This document shows, in pieces, positions 26,108-35,492 of a DNA stretch of 64,000 nt; the first letter of the stretch is position 1; every line of letters starts with the position of its first letter. This DNA comes from WHSW01 sp963740055. GTDB taxonomy: Bacteria > Actinomycetota > Thermoleophilia > Solirubrobacterales > 70-9. The stretch is taken from assembly GCA_963740055.1 (NCBI GenBank), contig CAVUCL010000001.1, positions 248,001-312,000 on the forward strand. Reading direction: 5' to 3'. Made by a program: the position numbers and the translations under genes. The notes under the pieces are model-generated. The model was not told where the DNA came from, did no database searches, and saw only the letters and a list, made by a program, of their open reading frames with translations.

Positions 26108-26504
26108 ATGGTCCCCGAGGAGCAGATCGCCGGCGCCGAGAGCGTCCCCGCGCCCGAACTCGACGCGTCGCTGTTTCGCGCGCCGCGGCCGGCGACCGCG
26201 CGCCGCCGCACCGCGGCGCTGCACGTCTGCCCGCGCTGCGACTCCGAGCTCGTCTACCCGACCGACTGGTCGCCCGGCGCAGCGCAAGCGCTGGAGCGTC
26301 GACCTGCGCTGCCCCGACTGCGAGTGGACCGGCGGCGGCGATCTACGCCCAGGAGATCGTCGACCGCTTCGACGAGGAGCTCGACAGCGGCACCGAGCGC
26401 TGCTCGACGACCTCAACCTGCTCGCCCGCGCGAACATGGAGGAGCAGGTCGACCGCTTCGTCGCCGCGCTCGGCGCGGACTAGATCCTCCCCGAGGACTT
26501 CTAG
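26108..26504 (+). pseudogene. Zinc-ribbon protein, disrupted (three frame changes and an in-frame TAG)
   Basis: Opens MVPEEQIAGAESV, reaches HVCPRCDSELVYPTDWSP, then loses frame. Corrections near 26283, 26341 and 26400 give KRWSVDLRCPDCEWTGG, IYAQEIVDRFDEELDSGTER and LLDDLNLLARANMEEQVDRF, that is, two CxxC zinc knuckles followed by helices. An in-frame TAG at 26481 then precedes ILPEDF and the natural TAG at 26502. The whole plan is that of a small zinc-ribbon family common in Thermoleophilia, function unknown. Real decay or local sequence errors cannot be separated here. Confidence 0.65.
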
Positions 26505-26516
26505 AGCCCTAGGCGT

Positions 26517-27519
26517 TCACGCGTAGCGCTCGACGACGCCGTCGGCGACCATCGTCAGCAGCTCGCGGCGCTGCGACTCGAGCGACGCCGTCGCCGAGCG
26601 CCCGCTTCGCCGTCTCGACCCGCGCCCGGGCGTCGGCGCGGACCCGGTCGAGGACGCCCGGTGGCGGCGATCCGGTCGCAGACCGCGGCCGCCGACTGCG
26701 GCGTCGAGCGCGCGCAGGTCGAGCTCGGCGAGCGCCGGGATCGCGCCTCGCGGGCGAGGATCAGCGGCATCGTCACGGTGCCGTCGAGCAGGTCGGTGCC
26801 GCGCGCCTTGCCGGTGCGCTCGGCGGGCCCGGTGACGTCGAGCACGTCGTCGAGGAGCTGGAAGGCGAGGCCGATCTCGCGCCCGAACGACGCGCAGCGG
26901 CTCGCCGGCGCCGTCGGGTCGCTCGGACTCGGCGCCGATCAGGCAGGCGCACTCGAACAGCCGCGCGGTCTTCAGCCGGCAGCGCTCGAGGTAGCGCTCG
27001 GCGCTGATCGTCGAGCGTCGAAGGCGTCGCGGCGCTGGGCAAGCTCGCCCTGGGCGAGCGCCGACCGAGGCGGCGGCGAGCAGCGCGCACCCGGCGGCCG
27101 TCGCCCGGGTCGCCGGCGACGAGCTCGGCGAAGGCGCGCGAGAACAGCAGGTCGCCGACCGCGGTCGCGGTCGCGCGCCCGGCGCGGGCGACCACCGTCG
27201 GGCTGGCCGCGCCGCAGCGGGGCGGCGTCGAGGACGTCGTCGTGGACCAGGGTCGCCATGTGGACGAGCTCGATCGCGGTCGCGGCGCGGATCGCGCCGT
27301 CGTCCGGCCTCGGGACCGGCGCAGAGCAGGACCAGCATCGGGCGCAGGCGCTTGCCGCCGGCGGCGAGCGTCGCCGCGGCCTCGGCGCCGAGCGCGCCGC
27401 CCTGCTCGCGCGACGAGCTCGCCGAGGCGGCGCTCGACCGCGGCCATCCGGCGCGGCAGCCAGGCCTCGGCGGCGTCGAGCACCTTGGTCACCGGCGGCG
27501 GGACGGCGGAGCGGTTCAT
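26517..27519 (-). pseudogene. hepT: Polyprenyl diphosphate synthase, multiply frameshifted
   Basis: Pieces in all three frames together make an intact-looking trans-prenyltransferase of about 330 residues: start MNRSAVPPPVTKVLDAAEAW, then LRPMLVLLCAG, MATLVHDDVLDAAPLRRGQP (first Asp-rich motif), TVVARAGRATATAVGDLL, ERYLERCRLKTARLFECAC, LLDDVLDVTG (second Asp-rich motif), GTVTMPLILAREA, and VVERYA with TGA at 26517. At least eight frame changes are needed. It would make the menaquinone side chain. It ends the menG unit: menG stops 13 bp before its ATG. The symbol assumes heptaprenyl specificity, which the sequence does not prove. Confidence 0.78.
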
Positions 27520-27532
27520 GGCCGGGCGCGGC

Positions 27533-28266
27533 TCAGGCCGGCCGCACGCCGGAGTGGATCGCGATGATCCCGCCGGCGAGCACCGTGTAGCGGATCCGCT
27601 CGAGCCCGGCCCGGTCCATGATCACCGCCAGGCCCTCGGGCGGCGGGAACCGCTTCACCGACTCGGGCAGGTAGGTGTAGGCGTCGCGGTCGCCGGCGAG
27701 CGTCCCGAGCAGCGGCACGAGGCGGTCGAACCAGAGCGAGAAGAAGGTCGAGAGCGGCGGGCGCTGCGGCTGGGTGATCTCGAGGATCACCAGCCGCCCG
27801 CCCGGCTTCAGCACCCGGGCGAGCTCGGCGACGCCGCGGTCGAGGTCGGCGAGGTTGCGGACCCCGAAGCCGACGGTCGACCGCGTCGAAGCTGGCGTCG
27901 TCGTAGGGCAGCTCGAGCGCGTCGCCCCACTCGAAGCGGACCGCGGTCGCGGCGCGCTCGGCGGCCTTGCGCGCGGGCGAGGTCGAGCATCCGCTCGGAG
28001 AAGTCGGAGCCGATCACGCTGCCCTCGGGGCCGACGCGGCGGGCGAGCTCGAGCGCGAGGTCGCCGGTGCCGCAGCAGGCGTCGAGCGCGGCGTCGCCGC
28101 GGTCGAGCTCGGCGCGGTCGGCGGCGCGCTCGCGCCAGCGATGGTGCAGGCCGGCGGTCATCGCCGTGTTCATCAGGTCGTAGACGCCGGCGATGCGGTC
28201 GAACATCCCCCGGACCTGGCCGGCGAACGCCTGCTGCTCGCCGGCGCTCGTGGTCGGCGCGCTCAT
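27533..28266 (-). pseudogene. menG: Demethylmenaquinone methyltransferase (two frameshifts)
   Basis: N-terminal part: FAGQVRGMFDRIAGVYDLMN, then the SAM loop DACCGTGDLALELARRVG. After RMLDLAR the frame slips at about 27974 and again near 27887; the repaired middle reads WGDALELPYDDASFDA and VGFGVRNLADLDRGV. The C-terminal part, MLKPGGRLVILEITQP and later YTYLPESVKRFP, is in frame to the TGA at 27533. The enzyme does the last methylation in menaquinone synthesis. It follows the qcr operon and precedes the polyprenyl synthase, so quinone synthesis and use are clustered. Confidence 0.86.
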
Positions 28267-28277
28267 CTCAGACCGCC

Positions 28278-28298
28278 GCGGCCGCGAGCCGCGGCCGC
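28278..28298 (-). terminator. GC stem-loop between qcrC and menG
   Basis: GCGGCCGCG-AGC-CGCGGCCGC is a perfect 9-bp stem with a 3-nt loop, 5 bp after the qcrC stop and 12 bp before the menG ATG. No U-tract, so termination is likely weak or factor-dependent; it may set lower menG expression. Confidence 0.5.
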
Positions 28299-28302
28299 AG
28301 TC

Positions 28303-29003
28303 TCACTGCAGCGAGGCGAGGAACTCGACCAGGGCGTCGAACTTCTCCGGCGGCAGGCTCGAGTACTCGGGCATGATCCCGGAGGGGTTGGTCAGGGTGC
28401 GCTCGATCGCCGCGCGGGCAGCTTCGAGCCGATCTCGGTCAGCTCCGGGCCGGGGCCGTCGTTGCCGTTCTCGCCGAACTTGTGGCAGGCGAGGCAGCCC
28501 GACTGCGCCGCCACCTGCTTGCCGAGCTCGAACTGCGGCGGGACCTCGAGCTCGATCTCGGTCGGCGAGCCGGCGGAGGCGCCGAGGAAGGTGAGGAACG
28601 CCATCGAGATGATCGTCAGGATCCCGGCCGCGGTCGCCACCGGGCGCCGCCACGGCAGCCGCTCGGGGTTGCGGTCGTAGAACGGCAGCAACAGCAGCAG
28701 GACCATGCAGATCGTCGGGATGCCGATCGTCGCGATCGGGACCAGCTCCGGCGGCTTGATCACGCGCAGGAGCTCGAAGAGGAAGAAGAAGTACCACTCC
28801 GGCCGCGGGACGTAGGTGGTCGTCGTCGGGTCGGCCTTCGGGCCCTGCTCGGCGCCGAGCACCAGCGACATGACGATGATCACGATCGCGACGATCAGCA
28901 ACATCGCCGAGTCCTTGAACACCGCGTAGGGGAAGAAGGGCTTGCCCTTCTTCTTCAGCACCTCGTACTCGCGGAGGTACTCCTCCTTCTGCGCGTTGTC
29001 CAT
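28303..29003 (-). CDS. qcrC: Menaquinol-cytochrome c reductase subunit QcrC: cytochrome b C-domain fused to cytochrome c (frameshifted near 28415)
   Basis: Residues 1-25 are hydrophilic, then three membrane helices (about 30-50, 84-105, 123-140) correspond to subunit IV of the b6f complex, with PRPEWYFFFLFELLR containing the PEWY quinol-site motif. A c-type cytochrome follows: SGCLACHKFG is the CxxCH heme site and MPEY near the end supplies the Met ligand. Frame is lost after IGSKLPAR and regained as AAIERTLTNPSGIMPEYS to FLASLQ and TGA at 28303, so a single missing base explains it. Shine-Dalgarno GAGGAGG precedes the ATG. Confidence 0.9.
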
Positions 29004-29006
29004 CGC

Positions 29007-29837
29007 TCAGACGTCCTCCTCGCGCAGCGACTTCGGCTTCGAGTCGGCGCGCATCCACGGCGGCGCGGTGGTCCCGAGCTTCACCACGAGGTACAGGTGG
29101 GCGCAGATCAGGGCGATGATCAGGCCCGGGACGAGCAGCATGTGGACGGCGTAGAAGCGCGGCAGGGTCGTCGCCGCGAACTCGGAGCCGGCGCGCAGGA
29201 AGTCGGCCAGATAGGGGCCGACCACCGGCCCCGAGGCGGTGATGTTCATCGCCACGATCGTCGCCCAGTAGGAGCGCTGGTCGAACGGCAGCAGGTAGCC
29301 GGTCAGCCCCATGACCAGGGTCAGGATCAGCAGCACGACCCCGATCACCCAGTTGAGCTCGCGCGGGTACTTGTAGGCGCCGAAGAAGAAGGTCCTGCCC
29401 ATGTGCAGGAAGATCAGGATGATCATCACCGTCGCGCCCCACTTGTGCATCCCGCGCACGAACTCGCCGAGGAAGACGTCGTTGGTGAGGTGGGTGATCG
29501 AGTCGTAGGCCTCGGTCGAGGAGGGCACGTAGTAGAACGCGAGGAAGACGCCGGTCAGGGCCTGCATCGCGAACGCGAACAGCGTCGCGGAGCCGAGCGT
29601 GTAGAACCAGTTCGTCCCCTTCGGGACCTTGCGCAGCAGCAGCCCGGTGAGGAACGGGCTCGCGCCGGTGCGCTCGTCGACCCAGCCGACGACGTCGATC
29701 CCGGCGTCCTTGGCCTTCTCGACCGCGGGCGAGCCGCCGTCGCCGTCGGCACCGGCCCCGTTGCGGCGGGCGCCGTTGGTGCGCTCGCCCGGCTTCTGGG
29801 GCTTGCGGAGGATCGACGGGACGGGAAGCTTCGGCAT
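29007..29837 (-). CDS. qcrB: Menaquinol-cytochrome c reductase cytochrome b6-type subunit
   Basis: 276 residues. About 75 hydrophilic residues precede four helices. Heme-ligand His pairs: FVRGMHKWG with FLHMGR (13 residues between) and YAVHMLLVPG with CAHLYL (14 between). The 13/14 spacing is that of cytochrome b6, not mitochondrial cytochrome b. GYLLPFDQRSYWA and SGPVVGPYLADFLR match b6 quinol-site blocks. The Gly/Ala-rich N-terminal extension is unusual for b6. Middle gene of qcrA-qcrB-qcrC. Confidence 0.93.
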   Translation of the reverse strand: MPKLPVPSILRKPQKPGERTNGARRNGAGADGDGGSPAVEKAKDAGIDVVGWVDERTGASPFLTGLLLRKVPKGTNWFYTLGSATLFAFAMQALTGVFLAFYYVPSSTEAYDSITHLTNDVFLGEFVRGMHKWGATVMIILIFLHMGRTFFFGAYKYPRELNWVIGVVLLILTLVMGLTGYLLPFDQRSYWATIVAMNITASGPVVGPYLADFLRAGSEFAATTLPRFYAVHMLLVPGLIIALICAHLYLVVKLGTTAPPWMRADSKPKSLREEDV

Positions 29838-29845
29838 CGTCGGGC

Positions 29846-30505
29846 TCAGCTCGGCGGCGCGGCCGTGGTCGGTCGGGGCGGGTAGAGGTACTCCCAGATC
29901 CCGCCGGTGAACTCACCGGGGTCGCGGGCGCGGACCGGCTCCAGGTCGCCGGTGACGCTGTAGCGCGGCCCGACCTCGAGCGTGTCGCCGACGACGCGGG
30001 TCTGGAAGCGGTCGAGCGGGCGCACCGGCGGACCGCCGATCACCTTGCCCTCGAAGTCGTAGACGCCGCCGTGGCAGGGGCAGATGAAGTTGCCCGCCGC
30101 CTGGACGAAGCGCACCGGGCAGCCGAGGTGGGCGCAGCGGGTCGAGATCGCGATGAACTCCTCGGGATTCTCGTCGAGCGTCGCGCTGCCGCGGCGGATG
30201 TAGACGGTCGTCTTGCCGGAGTCGCCGACCCCGTCGACGATCGTGATCACCGCCTGGCGATAGGTGTCGTCGGGGAAGTCGCCGACCGCGCCGACGCCCT
30301 CCCAGGTCTCCTCGGGCGAGTCGAAGATCGGCGCCAGCGCGAAGCCGATCGTCGGCAGCGCGACGGCCGTGACCGCGAGCGCGCCGAAGGCCTGGCCGCT
30401 GATCGCGAACGCGGCCCGGCGGGTCATCGTCTCGCCCTCGAAGTAGCCCGCGGGCTTGGGCTTCTCGGGGGTCGCGCCCCGTTTCTTGTCCGCCGGCTCT
30501 GCCAA
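29846..30505 (-). CDS. qcrA: Rieske iron-sulfur subunit QcrA
   Basis: 219 residues. A cytoplasmic tail ends in MTRRAAFAISG, a twin-arginine-like signal, followed by one hydrophobic helix (residues 38-60). The cluster-binding motifs are CAHLGC and CPCHGG, each giving Cys and His ligands, plus the disulfide Cys. Start is TTG at 30505, one base after the upstream stop, so translation is coupled. The Tat motif ties it to tatA and tatC 5 kb downstream. Confidence 0.93.
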   Translation of the reverse strand: MAEPADKKRGATPEKPKPAGYFEGETMTRRAAFAISGQAFGALAVTAVALPTIGFALAPIFDSPEETWEGVGAVGDFPDDTYRQAVITIVDGVGDSGKTTVYIRRGSATLDENPEEFIAISTRCAHLGCPVRFVQAAGNFICPCHGGVYDFEGKVIGGPPVRPLDRFQTRVVGDTLEVGPRYSVTGDLEPVRARDPGEFTGGIWEYLYPPRPTTAAPPS

Positions 30506-30506
30506 G

Positions 30507-31106
30507 TCAGGAAGGAAGGTCGGCCACGAAGTCTATTGCGTCGGCGGCCTCGCCAAGCTCGTCGCCGAGGCCCGCGGAGGCGGCGCTCGCCCGGGCGGCG
30601 GCAGCGAGCTGGTCCGGCGCCTCCGGCGCCCGATCGCGAAGCGCTGCCTTGGCGGCCTGGTGCTCGGCGGAGGGGCCGGCCGCGATCGCGGTCACCGAGG
30701 CGAGCCAGAGCGCGTTCGCCGCCGCCGCGGGGTCGCCGTCGCCGTCGTGGACACCGGCCGCGAGCGTGATCAGGTCGGAGAGCTCGCGCACCGCCTCGAG
30801 GTCGCCGAGGCGGCCGAGTCGCTCGAGCCCGAGCGCGTAGAGGTAGTCGCCGGCGAGCAGGGCGAGGTCGCGATCGGAGCCCTCGACGATCCGCGGGCTG
30901 CCGTAGTGCAGCAGGTAGCCCTCGCGCACCGACTCGACCACGAGCGCGTACTCACGCGGGGCGGCGGCCGCGCGCGGCCCGGCGGCCGCGAGACGCCCGA
31001 GCGCCGGGCGCTGCGCGCCGGGCTCGCGAACATGGGCGGAGATCACCGAGTGCTCGTCGCGAAGCTGGGTCGCGAGCAGCTCGAGGACCGATTCGGGGGC
31101 CGGCAT
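30507..31106 (-). CDS. Unknown helical protein, first gene of the qcr operon
   Basis: 199 residues, Ala/Glu/Arg-rich and almost entirely helical. YLLHYGSPRIVEGSDRDLAL followed by LAGDYLYALGLERLGRLGDL is the most distinctive part and recalls component I of heptaprenyl diphosphate synthase (HepS-like LLAGDY block); a TorD-like assembly chaperone is an alternative, as it stands one base before a Tat-dependent Rieske gene. Neither is proven. Start ATG at 31106, with TAAGCT 8 nt upstream, makes this the leaderless head of the operon. Confidence 0.75.
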   Translation of the reverse strand: MPAPESVLELLATQLRDEHSVISAHVREPGAQRPALGRLAAAGPRAAAAPREYALVVESVREGYLLHYGSPRIVEGSDRDLALLAGDYLYALGLERLGRLGDLEAVRELSDLITLAAGVHDGDGDPAAAANALWLASVTAIAAGPSAEHQAAKAALRDRAPEAPDQLAAAARASAASAGLGDELGEAADAIDFVADLPS

Positions 31107-31134
31107 CGCCGGCCAGCTTAGAGAGCGCCGGCGC

Positions 31135-31494
31135 TCAGCCCGGGCCGCTGTTGGAGGAGTCGTCGTCGCCGGAGCCGGGGCCGGAGCTGTCGTCGTCGCC
31201 GGCCTCGATCCCGCCGCTGCACTCGGGGTCGTCGGCGTGCTCGGCCTCGTCGCAGTTGCCGGAGACGTCCTCGCCGGTCTCGGTCGTGGTCGAGGTGCTC
31301 GTCGACCCGGTCGAGGTCGAGGTCGTCGACGTGGTCGAGGTCGAAGTGGTCGTGGGCTGGCTCGTCGTCGACGACGAGGTCGCGGCCGCCGGTTCGGTGC
31401 TCTCGGGCTCGTCGTCGTCACCGCAGGCCGCGAGCGCACCGCTGCCCGCGCCGAGGGCCAGCGCCACGAGCGCAATCGTCAGCTTCGCCTTCAT
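31135..31494 (-). CDS. Ser/Thr-rich putative lipoprotein
   Basis: 119 residues. Signal peptide MKAKLTIALVALALGAGSG ends in the lipobox LAAC at Cys24. The mature part is Asp/Glu, then a long Ser/Thr run (residues 40-72), then acidic and Gly/Ser-rich tails with two Cys. It is probably an envelope-anchored, disordered and possibly glycosylated protein. Shine-Dalgarno GAGGTG before ATG. Confidence 0.8.
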   Translation of the reverse strand: MKAKLTIALVALALGAGSGALAACGDDDEPESTEPAAATSSSTTSQPTTTSTSTTSTTSTSTGSTSTSTTTETGEDVSGNCDEAEHADDPECSGGIEAGDDDSSGPGSGDDDSSNSGPG

Positions 31495-31550
31495 CTCTTC
31501 ACCTCGTCAGAATCGGATCCGTCTGCTGGAACACGGGCGCGGCCCGGAGA

Positions 31551-32831
<1,281 letters not shown>

Positions 32832-32833
32832 TA

Positions 32834-33976
32834 TCAGCGGGAGTACTCGGCTTCCCACTGCGCGTAGTCCGGGGTGAAGTAATGCAGCCGGATCTTCTTG
32901 AACTCGGTCGACGAGTAGAGCGTCGCGCGGTCGGGGCCGTGCAGGTCGTGCTCGGCGGCGATCGAGTCGAGGATCGCGTCGCACTCGTCCTTCGAACGCC
33001 CGTGGGCCATCGTGAACACCGAGTAGGGCCAGTCGGCGTAGGTCGGGCGCTGGTAGCAGTGCGAGATCCCGCGCACCGCGGACATTCGCGCCCCGACCTC
33101 GACGATGCGCTCGTCGGGGACCCGCCAGACGCCCATCCCGTTGGCCGAGAAGCCGGCGCGGCGGTGGTAGAGGATCGCCGCGACCCGGCGCAGGATCTTG
33201 CGCTCGACCATCCCCGCGAGGTGGGCGAGCAGCTCCTCGGTGCCGATCCCGAGGGCGGCCGCGGCGTCGTCGTAGGGACGCTCGACCACCGCCATCGGTC
33301 CCTGGAGCGCGCGGATCACAGCGACGTCGAGGTCGTCGTAGGGCTGCGCCTCGAGCTCGCGCGGGGTCACCGCCTCGGCGGCCGAGGCGAGCGCCTCGGT
33401 GCCCTTCTCCATCTCCAGGTTCATGTTGATCTTGAACAGCTTCAGGGTCGGGAGCTGGCGGATCGACTCGGCCCCGGTGAGGCGCTGGAGCACGTCGAGC
33501 GTGCCCTGGAGCCCGAGCTCGGAGTCGGGCGGGGTCGCGATCGTGAACCAGAGGTTGAACTCGTGCGTGCGCAGGTAGTTGTGCGAGACGCCCGGGTGCG
33601 AGTTGATCAGCTTCGCCGCCCGGTGCGGGTGCTCGGCGTCGACCTTCGCCGCGACCAGCATCGACTCGTAACCGAGCGCGCGGGTGTCGAAGATCGGCGT
33701 GATCTCGCGGATGATCCGCTCGTCGACGAGCCGGCGGGTGCGGGCGAGCAGCTCGTCGAGCTCGAGCTCCGCCTCGCCGGCGAGCGCCGCGTACGGCCGC
33801 GGCGAGAGCGGGAACCGCGACTGGAGCAGGTTCATCAGCCGCTTGTCGGTCTCGTCGAGCGCGATCGCCGCGCCGTCGCGGCGCGAGCGCACCTTCGGCT
33901 GCGGTGCCTTTGCATCAGGCGCCTCAACGACGGCGCGGTTCGGCTTCGCTTCGCTCCGCCTCACTGCCCCAGCCAA
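32834..33976 (-). CDS. Fused siroheme decarboxylase-like protein (AhbA-AhbB type, Lrp/AsnC fold)
   Basis: 380 residues made of two AsnC-like halves. Half one (about 40-190): winged helix ETDKRLMNLLQSRFPL, then GVSHNYLRTHEFNLWFTIA, the AhbA/NirD type. Half two (about 205-375): winged helix DDLDVAVIRALQG, then RRVAAILYHRRAGFSANGMGVWRVP and SHCYQRPTYADWPYSVFTMAHG, the AhbB/NirL type. In anaerobes and archaea these two chains together decarboxylate siroheme in the alternative heme pathway. Start TTG has AGGAGG 7 nt upstream and overlaps the hemB end by 16 bp. Often mislabelled as a transcription regulator, which remains possible. Confidence 0.85.
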   Translation of the reverse strand: MAGAVRRSEAKPNRAVVEAPDAKAPQPKVRSRRDGAAIALDETDKRLMNLLQSRFPLSPRPYAALAGEAELELDELLARTRRLVDERIIREITPIFDTRALGYESMLVAAKVDAEHPHRAAKLINSHPGVSHNYLRTHEFNLWFTIATPPDSELGLQGTLDVLQRLTGAESIRQLPTLKLFKINMNLEMEKGTEALASAAEAVTPRELEAQPYDDLDVAVIRALQGPMAVVERPYDDAAAALGIGTEELLAHLAGMVERKILRRVAAILYHRRAGFSANGMGVWRVPDERIVEVGARMSAVRGISHCYQRPTYADWPYSVFTMAHGRSKDECDAILDSIAAEHDLHGPDRATLYSSTEFKKIRLHYFTPDYAQWEAEYSR

Positions 33977-34935
33977 GCCGCCGCCTCCTTCGCGTAGTAG
34001 GTGAAGATCACGTCGGCGCCGGCGCGGCGGATCGCGGTCAGCGCCTCGAGCGCCGCAGCGCGCTCGTCGATCCAGCCGTTGGCCGCCGCCGCCTTGATCA
34101 TCGAGTACTCGCCCGAGACCTGATAGGCGGCGATCGGCGCGTCGACGTCGTCGCGCACCGCGCGGATCACGTCGAGGTAGGGCAGCGCCGGCTTCACCAT
34201 CACCATGTCGGCCCCCTCCTCGAGGTCGAGCCGCGCCTCGACCAGCGCCTCGCGCGCGTTCGCCGGGTCCATCTGATAGCCGCGGCGGTCGCCGAACTCC
34301 GGCGCCGACTCGGCCGCCTCGCGAAACGGGCCGTAGAAGGCGGAGGCGTACTTCGCCGAGTAGGCGACGATCGGCGTCTCGGGGTGCCCTTCCTCGTCGA
34401 GCTGGTGGCGGATCGACGCGACCCGGCCGTCCATCATGTCCGAGGGCGCGACCGCGTCGGCGCCGGCGTCCGCGTGCGAGATCGCCGTCTTCGCCAGCAG
34501 CTCGACCGTGATGTCGTTGTCGACCTCGCCGTCGCGGACGAAGCCGCAGTGGCCGTGCGACGTGTACTCGCAGAGGCAGACGTCGGTGATCACGGTCAGC
34601 TCCGGATGTGCCTCCTTCAGCGCCCGGACCGCGAGCTGGACGACGCCCTCGTCGTCATAGGCGCCCGAGCCGGTCTCGTCCTTGGCCGACGGGATCCCGA
34701 ACAGGACCACCGCCTCGACCCCGATCGCCTGCAGCTCCGATGCCTCGCCGACGAGCTCGGAGATCGAGAAGCGCTCGATTCCGGGCATCGACTCGACCGG
34801 CTCGCGGACGCTCTCGCCGGAGACGACGAACAGGGGCTGGACCAGGTGCCGCGGCGAGAGCTCCGTCTCGCGCACCAGGTCGCGGAGGGCCTTCGTCCGC
34901 CGCAGGCGCCGCAGGCGCGTCGCGGGGAAGCTCAT
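33961..34935 (-). CDS. hemB: Delta-aminolevulinic acid dehydratase (porphobilinogen synthase)
   Basis: 324 residues. Zinc site DVCLCEYTSHGHCG, Schiff-base lysines in IVAYSAKYAS and DMVMVKPALPYLD, and YQVSGEYSMIKAA are all present, so a Zn-type enzyme joining two aminolevulinates. First gene of the tetrapyrrole operon and leaderless, with a TAGAAT box 7 nt before ATG. Confidence 0.97.
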   Translation of the reverse strand: MSFPATRLRRLRRTKALRDLVRETELSPRHLVQPLFVVSGESVREPVESMPGIERFSISELVGEASELQAIGVEAVVLFGIPSAKDETGSGAYDDEGVVQLAVRALKEAHPELTVITDVCLCEYTSHGHCGFVRDGEVDNDITVELLAKTAISHADAGADAVAPSDMMDGRVASIRHQLDEEGHPETPIVAYSAKYASAFYGPFREAAESAPEFGDRRGYQMDPANAREALVEARLDLEEGADMVMVKPALPYLDVIRAVRDDVDAPIAAYQVSGEYSMIKAAAANGWIDERAAALEALTAIRRAGADVIFTYYAKEAAAWLGQ

Positions 34936-35022
34936 CGACCTGATTCTAGGGCCGCGAGTCGCCCCCGGGCCGGCGCGCGGCGAAGGCGCCGCCTGGCGGC
35001 GGCGCCCCCGTCGCGGCTTGCG

Positions 35023-35415
35023 TCAGTGGGTCGCGAGCGACCCGAGCGCCTTCAGCGCCTTGGCGCTGTCGCCGTGGAACTCCCCCCGAATCACCTTGCC
35101 GTCGCGGAACTCCATCAGGTGCAGGAACGGGGCCTCGAAGCTCCCGGCCTCCCCCGTCGCGCTCTGGGTCCCGGTGACGACGACCGCGTCGTCGCAATCG
35201 AGGAACCGGTCCGGATCGACCTTGAACGCGGACCAGTAGTCGCCGATCCGGGCGAAGTTCGCGAGGATCTCGTCGCGGCCCCTCGTCACTCCGCCGAGCG
35301 GCAGCTCGTCGGAGGTCACCCACTCGGCATCCTCCGCGAACCCCTCGCTGAGTCGCTCCATGTCGCCGGCGCTGAACGCCTCGTACGCAGCGCGGGCCTC
35401 GTCGACGTTCGACAT
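35023..35415 (-). CDS. SnoaL/NTF2-like protein
   Basis: 130 residues from MSNVDEARAAYEAFSAGDME. RGRDEILANFARIG, then HLMEFRDGKVIRGEFHGD close the NTF2 cone. Start chosen for AAGGAG 6 nt upstream. No catalytic residues are obvious. Two further members of this fold lie at 22953 and 47247. Confidence 0.85.
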   Translation of the reverse strand: MSNVDEARAAYEAFSAGDMERLSEGFAEDAEWVTSDELPLGGVTRGRDEILANFARIGDYWSAFKVDPDRFLDCDDAVVVTGTQSATGEAGSFEAPFLHLMEFRDGKVIRGEFHGDSAKALKALGSLATH

Positions 35416-35492
35416 CTGGACTCCTTCCGTTCGAATCCTGCCTTGCCTCGACCCTACACCCGGGTCGCGGGGACGCAAGGCGGGTGGCGGGC

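Noticed and set aside
31270..31400. Repetitive GTC/GAC-rich DNA as a possible satellite or repeat element
   Set aside because: It is explained by the Ser/Thr-rich stretch of the lipoprotein gene.
32834..33976. Calling this gene an Lrp/AsnC transcription regulator
   Set aside because: Both halves carry the specific siroheme-decarboxylase blocks beyond the HTH, so the enzyme family is the better label, though a regulatory role is not excluded.
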